Source: Strigops habroptila (lineage: Eukaryota; Chordata; Aves; Psittaciformes; Psittacidae). From it: a DNA stretch of 64,000 nucleotides. The stretch covers positions 27,940,705 to 28,004,704 of the forward strand of contig NC_044279.2 in the NCBI RefSeq assembly GCF_004027225.2. The letters are read 5' to 3'. Below the pieces are notes generated by a model. The model was not told the DNA's origin and ran no database searches. It saw only the letters and a list, made by a program, of their open reading frames with translations. This document shows, piece after piece, positions 12,301 to 26,000 of the stretch. Positions within the stretch are counted from its first letter, which is position 1. The number at the start of each line of letters is the position of its first letter. Position numbers and translations under genes: made by a program.

Positions 12301-15300
12301 CATTGCCTGAACCCAACTGGGAATTATCTTTTCAGAAAAATACTCAAATTCCCTTACAGCTGCTCTCTTGATCAATTGTCCCACTTGATACTATTAATCA
12401 TCATACAATATACCACTTATTCTGATAATTTTTTCCACTTTTCTTTCCAAACTTGCTTTCCAATTTCTCCTTCTTTAGAAGCTACTGACAGTCCTTTATT
12501 ATACTTTTGCAGGCTCACCTTTTCTTCTCTTCTGGTGTCAGCCCTTTAGATGAGATGACCAAAACTAAGGGGCATTTATCTCCTCAAGGTGGGGAAATAC
12601 CATGAATCAATATTCTCTTTGTCAGATTTCAGACATTAAAGTAGAGGTTCTACTGTTTTCATGCAAGATACCTGTGAAGGTTGCTGGACTGACTCTCCTG
12701 ATAATGCAATCTTCTATTCACAGCGTATTTTCGAAATGGTAGCTGCAGTGCAAGCCTCCATTGCCATGCCAGCGTGCAAATATCCTCACCTACGCTCTAA
12801 TGATGAGCAGGTCACACCATGTCCCTGCCTCTATCCTCTGTGTCCTGGCTATCAACAAGGGAGCTAATTAGTGTCAGTCCTGTTTGTTTGGTGACACCTA
12901 TTTACTAAGAACTAGATTGAGCCTTCTCTAATGCTGCTGGTAGTTGAAGGTCATATAAGAAAATCAATCTTGCCTAGATAATAATAAGGGCTCTGATTTT
13001 ACGTACAGCTTCATTCTAATAGGATCACTTGTAATGGCATAATATTTTAAAATATTATTCAGTAATTTCTACTTAATGTTCGCACAGCTATTCATTTATG
13101 GCTGTTGATTTTCTTCACAGTTTTTGTTTCAATTTCTGAATCTTTTCCTGTGTGGTCTCAATTAGTTTGGAATCTAACAATGTAATCTAAATTATTGTTT
13201 TCTGCATTGTTTAAATGAAATTATTTTTCTGTTGTGCTTATATTTTTTAAATAGCTCTTGAAAAAAACCACCCTTATAAACAGAAGGCAATGGTACTGCC
13301 ACGCATGACATGTAACAGCAACATCGTGGTTCAGGAGCACATAATATGACATCTCCACAAGGAGGGGTCATTTGAAGCCAAAATGCTCTTAGGTAGTAAT
13401 TGGTTATTTTCACCTGGCAAGTAGAAATTCAGGTGTGTGCATTAGGGGCCCAGAACTGGGGAATGGTGCTGGCTGAGCTTAAGTTACCCTCTGCTTTGTT
13501 GACAGCACAGACAGCAATGTTCCATGCTGTGCTCACACAGTGATTTGCAGTCTTGGTCTGTCTGTAATTCGTGCAGGTGCTGGTTTCTGCTGTACCTAAG
13601 GTCTAGTTCCCAGGACTCTACCTCAAGTTTTCATAGGAGGCAGTCATTTTCAGCCTGAGGACACAGCCAGCTGCACAGGCCCACAGCCCAGCCATCTCCC
13701 CAGCTCTGCTCCCCAAAATCCCCCTGAACTTCTGCCTGGCACCATCAGTTTCCAGGGGAGCTGTGATGCCCTACCCAGCATTAAGATCAGCCTCCCTTAA
13801 CAGTGTGAAAGCTTGAAAATGACTTAGAGCATTTCCCTAAAAGGTGGTACATCTGCGTACTTAGTTTCCTTCCAACTTTCTTTCAGAGCCGCTTCAGTGC
13901 TTCCTCCCCCTCCCCCACTAATGGATTTGGTACTTTAGAGCTCACACATGCTGCAGTGTTGACACTGACTGCCTTTTGCTGGCTGCCATCTTTGCACTGT
14001 GCTCACTTTGTCCTCTCCTCCAAACACTGGGCAGACTCTCCCCAGTTCTGATTTTACATGCACAGCACTTCTGCCTTCTGTCCAGTCATAATTCTGTGTC
14101 CAGTTGTTTAGTGTTTTCCCTAGGGTCTAATACTCAAATTTTATTTCATTGGGCTTTATCCTTATGTCCTATCTTTAAAGAGCAGAGAGCCATTTAATTT
14201 TCTCATGCAGTAATGTCACTTTTCTTGTATTTTCTTCATAGGTACTATAGTCTATCAATCACAGCACTTCTTGTAGGGTGCACATTTTTTTATGCACCCT
14301 AATCTTCATATGCTGCACATCTGATTTGAATGATTTAAATTCTTTAGCAATCATAAAAAGCCTTATTGTGTATTTAGACGATTCCTAAGAAAAAAATATA
14401 TTTCCTTAATTTCTAGCAAATTCTTATCAATACCTTTATATACAAATTGCCATAAAGATAAGCTATTCTTATCTAATTGTTTCTAGGAGTTTAAGACTGT
14501 CACAGCAGGAGTTGCTGAGGGATGAAATTTCTAATGATGATTTAAAGCAGTGAAGTGTGTAGGCTGAAACTGAAATAATTATTGCTCTAACCCTCTAAGC
14601 ACTCTATGTTCCTCAAGAGAAAATACTTCTCTCAGAACAGACCCTGAACAACAAAATGCTAAAAAAGTAAAATAAAAAAAAAAAAACCAAAAAAACCACT
14701 CTTGGAGCAAGATGATAATTTAGAACTAGAATCAGTATAATGTGAGGATGTTCTCAACAACTGCTCACAAATGCATCAGACATCACAATTAAAAAGGAAT
14801 AATAATTATGGCCCCATTCTAAAGTATGTAATATTCTATTCCATTCAATAAGACATGAACACTTTAAAACCATCAGTGTAATCCACAAACCTATATTTAC
14901 AACATTAAACTGGATGTTCTGCCTTTTCAATAACTGTCATCTCATCTCTATTATTTTCACCTCAGACTCTAATTGTTTCTTTTATAGGAGCTAACCTACC
15001 AGTGTCCTTGGCAGTACAGTTTATGGCTCATGCATTTACAGTAATTGTTTGGGCAATTTGCCACACAGTATAACAATCTTCACATCACAATCAGTTTTTA
15101 TAATAAACAGCATTAGTTGTGAAAAATACAAGTGATGCATGATTCTTATGGTAGACAAAGGGCACTGAAGATGCCCTTTAGAAAAAGAAAGGAAAATGCT
15201 CAGGCCTTGAACTGCTTGAGAAAAATACTGATGTCACAATAGAGCTAATTAATTTGATGGTACAAACAAGAGGGGGAAAGGGCCTTGCATTCATTAGTGT

Positions 15301-16976
15301 CAATTCCAAATGAGAGCATACCGTTCATAAAAATAATATTCTGCCTTTGTTTAGACAAAAAGTCCAGGTAAACAAATCAGAAATAAGCAGCAGTTCCTGC
15401 AATAACAATGGTTTTGCTCCTTAGCTTTATCAAGGCTCTATCTCTTCTTTAGCCACAGGGAGCTCAAAGCCTGCATAAGTACAACTTGCTGGTAGACCTC
15501 TGGACGAGGCCAGACCCAGCTGTGCACCAGCCAGGCTGGCTCCAATGTGGCCAGCGCTGCCGGCACTACAGGGCGCTGGAGCCTCTGTGCCTGGTGCTAT
15601 TCTGCTCCTGGGAAGCTGAGCACACGCTTAATGGCTTCTCTCCACAACACATAGGTGGTTGCACATAAAGGTGTCCCACCACATGCTGCAGGCGTTCTGT
15701 GACGCACTTTTCAGGTGCCCAGAAATGAGGGGTCAAGTATTGCTCAGTGGGGAGGCTGTTTGACACAATGCCAGCAGGCACAGTCTCCCACATTAGGAAT
15801 TCTCCAGAGGAGAAATAAGGTATATGTTCTTTTATGCCAGCGCACGGGCTGTCAGCCACCTTGTCATCTCCACACTACCTTACAAACCGTGGTTTCTGCT
15901 GAGGTACAATGAGGTGAGGCCCCGGGAAGCACAAAGGTGGCTTTGAGCCAAGGTTGTACCTCCCCATCTAGAGCTAGGCTGTGAATTCTCTGGCAGCAGT
16001 AGGGCTTGAGACTAAAAACCACGTATGATAAGAAATTGTGGAGTGGTTGTATTATAAGACTACAACTTAACAGCTGATAAGATGGCGATCAATTTAAATC
16101 AGTAAGAGACTTGTCCCTATAGTGAGTTTTGGACTGAGCCTTATGCAGGCAAGGAATGAGTTTGTCTTTACTTGTCAAATATTTAGTTCATATATTCAGT
16201 GAGGGAGATATAATAGAATTAACTATGGACACACCGTCGCAAGAGAAGCCAAAGTTTGCAATTTGGAGATCCACACTGGAGTCCTGGGTGGCTCCCAAAG
16301 GGTGTTCATGAGTTGCCATATGAAGACAGAGAGGTCAGGACATAACTTGGATCTAGATCTTGGAGGGTGATGGGATGCATCTTCAGTGGTAGTCTCACTA
16401 TGGTAATGAGACCAGGATCAAGGTTATGTTTTGAATTTTTTTAAGTACCTTTTTTTTCCCATAGTACCAATTGTTTTTTCCCATCTTGCATTTTCTTCTC
16501 TCCATGAATTGTTTTTTCTAATATTTTCTCCTTTGTTCCACTGATATTTTAAGTCCAGTATAAATGGAGCAATATTTATGATGTAATTTTCCAGTAAGCC
16601 AACTGTAGGGGGGAAGGGTTATGTTAGTAAAAAAATGGATTGAATTCTTACTCTACTGAGTCTTAGAAACAATTTAATAGAACCTTACAGCTCTGTTTAG
16701 AATTTTACACATGTACAATCTTTCCTACTGCTTTCCAAAATTCCTTCTTCCTTGAAAATTTATTTCTGATGCAAATTTGTGGGTTTTGAATGGCATCGCA
16801 TATGATAGTACAGAAGTTCAGAATTACATGTGAAAAGTCTTTATTTACGTTCTTATCAATGCTCTTTTAACCCTAAAGGTCCAAACGTTTTACAGGCTTT
16901 CTGCTTCCAATATGTATGTAAAATTTAAATATATTTTTTGTTGTTGCTTGGGTTTTGTTTTGGTTTGATTTTTTTG

Positions 16977-17008
<32 letters not shown>

Positions 17009-20000
17009 TAAGTGCAGCTATTTTGTTCTATGATTCCTTTTGACATGACATCTGTTGCTAATGATACAAAAATAACCAAACCAAACTGCCAGCCCTTCCC
17101 TTTCCATGTGTCCCTCCTCTTCCCAGTTCTTTGGGGTTACAGTTTTGTGCAGGATGCCTGTTTGGCTCCAGTGACACCTCTAACCTGAGCATTTACCTGC
17201 ACTAATTTACTCTTTGCTATTCTTCTTCTCAGTAAAACATTGCTGACGCATTTAACTAATTCTTTTCAAGGATCTCGTATGTTGTTTACATCCCAGCGGC
17301 ATCATTCTTCAGCAAGGCTGGCTATTTTCGTCACAAGATCCAAAAGCACTAGTTATATTGAAGGTTGCTGCTGTATTAGGCTCCTCTTAAATTTGGAAAT
17401 CTGACCTGAAATTAGAATAGAATTACTGTTTGTTTAGCAACTTATATCTTGCCAGCTCCTTTCATGAGGACATTTTATCTCCACCTCAACTTCAGGGTAG
17501 AAAGGATTGCTTTGATTTTGAATCCACTTTGAAGTAAAAAACAAAAGCAAGAAAGATTCTGTGAAACCCTAAGCCTATCTGGATTTTAAAATAAAATTAT
17601 ACTGAAAACTTTTTTTCCTGTTACATGTTTTTAACTAAATATTTGAGAAGTATATTCTTTAATTACTTTAATGTCCCCATGCCTCTAATTTCAGACCAGT
17701 AAATATATTCCCACATTTTCTTTTAAATATGAGATGATAGTATAAAATTGTTCAAGTTGCATTAAAAGTTTTACAGGTACATTTTCGTTTTTCCATATTC
17801 TGTACTCCAACAATTTCAGCCTTTTCCCACCTGCTGTAAAAAAAATATCTTGTGATTTAGGTATTAATATCTAGCGTAAGTGGATATAACACAGAACAAT
17901 GTAAATGGTGCTGCAGGTTATACACAACTTTTGCCAAATATTGGTGTGTGAATTAAAACTATGGCAAGTTACAACCACCTCACCAATTATGAAGAGATTG
18001 GTAGCTCCTGGCTATATTCCCAAACCTATTTCAGACCAGACCAAAGCACCTGCTGTTCACAGTGAAATGTCTGCTCCTGAAAGCATAACTCTGAGAGCAT
18101 GTATCTGCATAGCATTTAAAATAGGGCTAGATTAGGACTATGAGACCACGACGTCTTTACCCTTGGGAAATGGGCTGCATAATCCCATTCACAAAACTGT
18201 ATCCATGTTTCCATACCAAGACCTTCTCAATTTCTTGTGCCTGGTACTTGCACTGAAAAATAACAGGGTACACTTTTCTAGTGCTTACAGATATTCTTTC
18301 AAGATTCCACAACAAATGTTTTTGTGAAGTCTTTCTATCAATACATTAACACAGTCTTGCTGCTTAATATCCTTTCTGCCTTCTCAGTATTTATCCTTTT
18401 GCTGTAAGAACAGAGGGCATTTATTTCTCTTCTTGCTAGGCTGAAAATAGAAATACTCAATTTGTCTCCTTGCTTAATATAGATTTTTCATCCTGTCAGT
18501 CTTCTTGTAGTCATCTTCTGCACCTGTTCCAGTTTGAATTAATCTTTCTTGAACATCGTATACAAATGTTTCAGAGGACTTCTTACTAGTGCCTGGTACT
18601 GCAACATGGATATTTCCTGTAAATCTTGCATTACTGGGAATACCATCTCTGAGTGGAGAATTTGTTGCCACAGCCATCTCACACCAGTGGCTTGGAAATG
18701 TTTTCTGCCAAGAACAAACTAAGATTTTTCTTGTTTGCCTGTTTTTTCCAGTTTCAGAGCCCTCATTTTGTGGCAGAAACTCTAGTCCCTAAATATATAA
18801 CCTGGCAGTTTATAATTTTGATCTTTCATCCCGTATCTATTATTCTGATCCTCAGGCCACCCATTTCATTCAATCCTCCTCTGCGTTGATGATTCCTCCC
18901 AACTTCCTATCTGCCGCAGATTTAATTTAACTTTGACTTTTTGTGCCTTGGTCTGTAATAACATGACTGAGTAAGTCTGATTGCATGACCGGTCCTCTCC
19001 AATTCCCCAGAGATGTCTGCCAGCTCCGTGTAACCCATCTCATGGTGCTTCACTTGGCACTGAGCCCCGCTCCCACCTCCCAGCTCTTGTACTCATCTCC
19101 CTCTTCTTCAGTTTAATTAATAAATTTCCCATGTGGCGGCACAACAAATGCTTTAATGAAGTCCAGATAGATTAGAGAACTGATTTTTAGACAAGGGGAA
19201 TATAGTAATCTTATCAAAGACAGACATTATCAGGTGAATCTGGCATTTTTAATGCCATTTTTCATTTATCTCTATTTATTCTCTCATTTAAGTTTTGTTC
19301 TGAATCTTTTGTGAAAACTTTTTGATGACACCTAGGCCTATGGTTGCACTCACACTACTTCTCTTTCTTTTTTTTGTCTAAAAATAACTACTACTTTTCC
19401 TAGTCCTCTGACACTGTTACAGTAGTATCAAGGCTAATTTAATAGATTTGAATAGCAAATATTTTAAATCAATGCATGATTCCCTCTTTTGGGTCTCTCA
19501 GTATTTTGGGTTGGAGATTATCTGCTCTTCTTAATTGGACCATATTTAAACACCATGTTCTGCTCCCAGACTGGGTGAAATATAATTTTCTAAATCTCTG
19601 TTCCTATCAGTTGTACCCTGTATGATCTCTGTTCCTATAAGATTCTGCCCCATTAATAGCACTGTGGTAGAAAAGCTCAGGAGAAGTCTTCTCATGGTGA
19701 TGTTTGTTATACATAGATTATCTGAAATCTTCATCAAACTTTACTTCTAAAAAAAATTCTATTTAACTTAAAAAAGCTAATTCCAGAGACTTGACATGTC
19801 TTATTTTGTCCAAACCCTTTCTGAAGTCAAAAAAGTACTGTTCATTGGCTGATTAATTTTTTTCCTCATCACTTAAATGCTGTCTATCTACTCTCCACAT
19901 CTTTAGGGTTCAAGTTTAACATTCTCTGGGATACCAATTCAACATAACTTTGGAACTTCTGAAAACCTCTGCATAATGTCCATCAACTTTTCAGTCCTCT

Positions 20001-23000
20001 CAGTCCTACTAACTGGTCCTTGAACTTCCAATTTGTTCTTTCTAAATGCAAAATTACAGCAATGACCTGTTTTCCTTCCTGATTTCTTTCTATCACTCAG
20101 TCCAAGTGAACGGTAATTCCAACAAGAATGAATCATATGAGCATGAGGAGGTTTTCTGGAAGCAGTTAGAAATTCTTAAGATCCTAATGTACTTTATGAA
20201 GATTTGTCTCTGCTGAAGGAGAAAAAGCAGCTGAGCTTCTGCAGGTGTACAGGTACTTATCCTAGAAGGGATCTGCATCAGCTGAATACATGGATTTTTT
20301 CAACTCTCATTGTTAGAATGGCTAACTATTGGCTGGACCACTTCAAGACAAAATAAACATTTTTAAACAGAACACAATTTTTGTGCCTCTCACTATAAAA
20401 TGTAGACACATTTAAACCACTTTCAATGACACAGTGAGATAATTCATATATAAACCAAATGCTTAATTGGTATTGTAATTTAAAAATCTATTCATGGAAT
20501 TGTGATCGTAAGCTAGGAACTTTTCAGAGAAATATGGAGAAAAAAGTCAATAAAAAAGCATACTAACTAGAGAAACACTTTCTAATTGCCACTGTTTGAT
20601 GAAGGGGCTAATTTTTATTGGTTTTTGGGAAGTATTTCAGTCTTTAGGGTATACATATATGTTTGAGATTGTTCTGTATTTGTATGCACCCATAGTCTCA
20701 GCATCTTCATATCACTTTTTAGATTGAAATAGTGCTGTTAAATGGCTCAAAGGATCCTCAAAGACTTCAGTATTAGTATCCTCAATTTAGGTTAATTTTA
20801 GATTTCCCACTAGAATAATTATATGAGGACAGATATTTCTGATGTACAAGTAAAATAAGGAAAATAGCTGTTACACTGACTTTCCCTATACTGATGTGTT
20901 TGCAGGACAGATGTGCACAAAAAATGGGCTATAAGCCAGCAATCTTTATAAAATTCAGTGCAACATGCAAGAATTTGTGTTACAAGCCCTGCAGCGTGGG
21001 TCCAGGCAGTGAATCTTTATCATCATAGATATTTATTACCTGTGTTGCAGTTGTGAAAAGAAATTTGAAGACCAGGACTCCAGCTTCTACTAGAACAAGA
21101 GCTAAGAACAAATTCAACTCTAATCACAACAAAAGCAAAACTGTGGGGATCAGATCACACACTAACAGCCCCAGCCACTGAAACTCAGTAGCTACATTCC
21201 CATTTGAATTTAGAGTTCTAAGGTGAGATTCAGTCTGCTAATTTCAGTTATTTAAAACTTATCATTCCAGCCTAAGGAAGTCACTCTAGGTTCCCCTATG
21301 AGGGGTCTCTTCCAGAGGCAGAGAAACTCCTTCAAAGAATATGACACTCCATCTTACTTGTGATGTCCATGACAGAAGGAATGGATCTCCCTTTGGAAGT
21401 TTTAATCTAGCCAGTGATGATAGGGGTGATGTACACTACTGCCTGAACACAGCTAGATAAGGTTAACCTCATGTCAGCACATGCCCATAAGCATCCAGCT
21501 CAAAGCAGCTTTATACCTGTTCATTTAAAGGTTTAGAAAATAGGTATTCCTTCTTAGCATCCTAATTCAAACATTGTGTTTATATTTTACACTGAAAAGT
21601 TGTTAATAAAAACCCTCAAATAATCACTGGATAGGTAATACATGGAACAGGGGACAGAATCCGGGGTTTTTTTTTCTCCAAGGAATGAAAAGCAAGCTGA
21701 AGACTAAGGATCCTGCTTGTATATCAAAAGCAGTAGGCAAATCTGCCCTCCAGTTTCTCCCCAGATTGTATGAATCCTGGTAATTTGGGTATTCTTTGGA
21801 TGCATGTGCAGTGGAATTTTTAATCACATCAGGGTGTGATACAAGCTGACAGTGCCACTGCATCTTAGGTGCAAGCTCTGGCTGCCAGTAGACTATTATG
21901 TCAGATGGGGGCATCAACATCTCCCCTTCCTGGGAATAGCTCTTGAAAGAAAACAACATGTCAAACTCCATGCCTCTAAAACATAGGTGAGGGCCTCTTC
22001 TAGCAGCAAATGATGCCATCCCTGCTCTCCAAGAGTTGCATCCACACAGAGTCATAGGATGGTTAGGGTTGGAAAAGACCTTAAGATCATCTAGTTCAAA
22101 CCACCCTGCACATGGCTGAATGCTGCAGGTAGCCAGCTACATTGAAAGAAAAGCTTTGGGACAGTCCTTTTTTTCCCCCTCTGGATAGTAGTAGAAGGTT
22201 CTCTGTACCCATGTGGTTTTGGGATCATTTTGGGTGGCTGACTCACTTATGCTTTATACCTGTCTTGGCTCCTAATTCAGGGCTTTTGCATACACCGTAC
22301 TAGCACCTAAATGCTTTAATGCGTCTGTCTCATGGTTAATCTCCAAGATACACAGTGTCTAGGCTTATGGAAGAAGGGAGCAGGTGGGTAAAAAAGATGG
22401 AAAAGAGAAGAAGAAAACTGGGAACAAGATATTACACTAAAACAAGCATTTAAACCATTAAAAAAAAAAAAGTATAAATATTAAGCAGTAAGGATTTACC
22501 TTAATCCCCCACCCCCATCTATTGAAAAGAAGGGTCTGGGTCTGCCAGCCTTTTCAGGATGAAATGCAGATTATAGAAACTGCTGGCAGGGGAAAGTACA
22601 ACTTGGTGTGAGTAGGAGAGTGAGAAATGTGCGGAGGCTATGCATGTACCAGAATTCAAGAGTGACAAGACATTCATATAGATAGAAAGAATATTCAGCA
22701 TTACTGCAATTAATGGTGAAAAAGAACTGTTGAGAGAGCTTTAAATCTTGTGCTCCAAGCACAGCTTCAAACAACAAAAGGCCAAGAGGAAATTTAATAG
22801 GGCAGTGCAAATTACTCCAAATATCCTCCTACAAGAACTTTACATCTTCCCCTGAGGTATCTGGTGGTGGCCACTGTCGGAGATTAGATGCTAGACTGGC
22901 AGGATCTTCTGTCTGCTTTAGCCTGGCAATCCCTATAAAGGCTGGATTTTAAAAAGTTGGTGACAGTAGATGTCTAGATTCTTTCAACAGAGTATAAATT

Positions 23001-26000
23001 TAGCATCCTCCTTCTGAATTAAGCATTTAGGTGGCAGACTTAATGTTATATCAATTCAAATGAAAGATGCTGGGATAAAATAGAAGGGGAAAAGATTAAT
23101 GTTTGAAAATTAGAATGTAATTTTCAGTAACAGAGGTGGATGCCTGGTTGACAAATGCATAAATTAAGACCTACAGAAAAAAAATCGCCCCTCATAGAGA
23201 AGTCGTTAGCAGTGATAAAATAATTTACATTTTACATAAATGACATTCTTTTTACATTTTTTTCCCCCTTTCCACTAAAGGTTAATCCCTATAAGCACAC
23301 AATTCAAACTGCTATCACTTTGTATTGATATTGATGAGGACTGCAGGTGCTCAGTATCTCTCTGTAGGTGTTTGTCATGTTGGACCTGGCCTCTGTTTTC
23401 ACAGCCAGCAAAGCAACAGTAAAAATGGCACTGGCTGCAGGGAAGTAGAATTCATTCCTGCTGGCCAAGCATAGCTTAGCAACAGGATTTATACTGTATA
23501 CGCACAGGGAGAAGCTTTTGATTTATTTCAGGTAACAAAGATGTCTTTTTCTAGTGATCTCTGCGTACATACAAATATTTGAAAAATACAAGCAAGAGAG
23601 AGGTCTCTGGAACACATATATCCTTCCAGACCCTTGCTTGACCCCAAAGTTGCGCTCTACTGTCACTGACCCATCTAATCACCTTTGTGCTGCTTTCTCA
23701 AAAAAGGCCTGGGAAAACCCATCAGCTTTGCCATGTAACCTGAAGGTCAACACATTTTCATTTTCTTGGCCAATTCTTTCTTTGACCAAGACTTAATATC
23801 AGGTAATTCAAAAAAGCTACATTTTATAAAGCTGTTATTTTCAGTATTTCAAACAACATTCAAAATACTGTGTAATTAACTAAAGGTCTTTATATCTGAG
23901 TCTAAGAGGAAGTAGAACAATAATTTTTGCAGAATAACACAGCAAGTTTATTTTTCTTTAACAGCAAAGAAGAAATAGTGGCAACGTTTGACAATGACAC
24001 ATGGAATATTTCAAGGACTTCAGGTACGACACCCAGTTTAATTAGTGCTTCCTTACTGCACATGTTAATTAAAAAATAGTGTAACAAACAACCTCATGGA
24101 TATTATTCAAGTATGTTTTTGTTAACCCTTCAGGCACAAACATCCCAGAAATTGTTTATTCACAAGCAGAAGACAAAGACACCAAACCAGCTAAAGAAAA
24201 TAGAAGAGATAAAAATGCAGAATACAACCAGGGTAATCATGAAGATGATGAAAAAGAATTAGAGATACTGGTAAGTGTTATACAATTATAACAGTATTAA
24301 ATGATTTGAATCCATTTACACTTCAAAGCTGGTGAAATGCCCCCTTTTAACAGAGCTGACTGATGTTCTAATTTACAAATGTAAAGCCCTGGTCTGTACT
24401 TTCATTGAGTCTCTAACTGATTCAACAATAGAAGGTGCTTTGATTTCAGTATAGTGCGTCAACTTTTTCTGGTCTTAAATTAATGTCTTCTCCATTTTAC
24501 TTCTTTACCAGAGGCTCTAAATGACAGTTTGAAGGAATTAGAAGAGTAACATTTCAAAAATCTCCCTTCCTAGAAACTAGGGTAGGAATATTCTTAAATG
24601 AATGCTTTGTATTTGGTAAAATTCTTATATTTATGACACTGTTTGCGTTTGGGGTTTTTCAAAGGATAACTATGTAACATGCTATATGAGCAAAATAAAT
24701 ATATATATTTATATTAGCAGATTTTTCTATACCTGTATTTGACATTAGATATTTTATAATAAATTTCACACTCAGTGAACATTCAATCTATTTGGATTTG
24801 TGTGTATGTGTGTGTGGTTTGGCTTGCATTTTTCAGTATGAAGGAAAAAATGGCAATAAATGAGACACATACAGCAATCTATTATTCTCAGTGTCTGTTC
24901 TCAGCTCATATCGTTTAGGTGCATAGATTCATAATCATAGATTATAATAGCTATCACCTGTGAAAATGTGAATGCTGAATCAGACAGGAAAGGAAGATGA
25001 GAACCATTCTTTTTTTTTTTTTCTTATTGATAGATAGAGAGAATAAATTCCTCTTATTTGAATACAAATTTTTCTTACCTTTTACTTTAAAAAACTTGAA
25101 AGTTTTTGTCTATTTTGGGACCTTTCACTGCCTGAAAGTCAATATCTCCTTTTTTTTTTTTTTTAATGGTGAAACATAAAAAAGAGGACCTCTAAAATCC
25201 CTTGTTGTTCTCAGTCCACCCTGTTACAAAAAGCAGGATCAAATATAACCATTTGTTTATCAATTGCCAGGATTGTCCGTATGATAAATGAGGGGGGAGC
25301 TATAATTTAGATGTTAATTTGCACTATGCGCTCTTTAATGAATTAAACAATGAAGGCTTATAATAGATGGAAATACAACCAAATCTTTGAAACACACAGG
25401 CATTGGCTCACAAGACAGCTGTGCAGTTGACAAGTAACATGAGCCTTATGTGAGAAGAAGAGGAAATCGTAAGATTTGCATATAATTATTGAGATCATGC
25501 AAATGTCAGTTATGAGGAGGGGAAAAAAACACAGGCATCTCACTGTTAAATCCTGACAGTTGGCATCACCGAAGAACTCAAATACACTTGAGCACTGGTT
25601 GGCAGAGGGTCATTAAAACAGAATTTGCAGAGACATTAGCTCCCTCACTTTTCTTTGAGTGACGTTTTACTATTAATAGTTTGCAGAGGCTTTGCAGAAA
25701 ACATATTAATAAGAGAAATTGTAATGGGGGTATCTTCAGCAAGTGCAAATGCATAAAAGGGTGCCCAAGAAGCTAGCCTCTAATTGATTAGCTGGTGCTA
25801 TCAGTGTGACTATGCTAAAGTGAAAAGAAAGTGAAATGACAAGCAGGCATAGCTGAATAATACAATATGATATTTGGGAGCTAGGAGGGAGAGTGATTAG
25901 TTTCTGGCCTTTTACTTTGCTAATCTCATTTCTAACTCATGTCTTACCAGATTGTCTAAAAACAGTCTGATTTGAAGCCTGTAAAATGGTCCCTGAGAGA

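Larger units (their letters stand above)
3400..23964 (+). other. PPP1R3A intron 1 (20,565 bp)
   Basis: Bounded by donor GTGAGG and acceptor TTTAACAG, phase 2. It contains no supportable exon: open frames are short, overlap on opposite strands and match nothing I recognise. Contents noted separately are an ancient CR1 (about 18470-19540), a CR1 3' end (about 22048-22110), a possible ancient LINE 3' relic (5649-5712), TA-rich and TTTTG simple repeats, two perfect hairpins (14274-14301, 15157-15179) and GC-richer patches near 4440-4800, 7250-7560, 13620-13800 and 15490-15720. The remainder is AT-rich sequence in which I see nothing further. Confidence 0.9.

Noticed and set aside
16935..17010. 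T/G-rich tract as a possible retroposon tail
   Set aside because: Simple (TTTTG)n with no element body attached.
21624..22055. 143-codon open frame on the minus strand
   Set aside because: Starts inside the CR1 3' end, matches no family I recognise and has no splice or promoter context. Likely chance.
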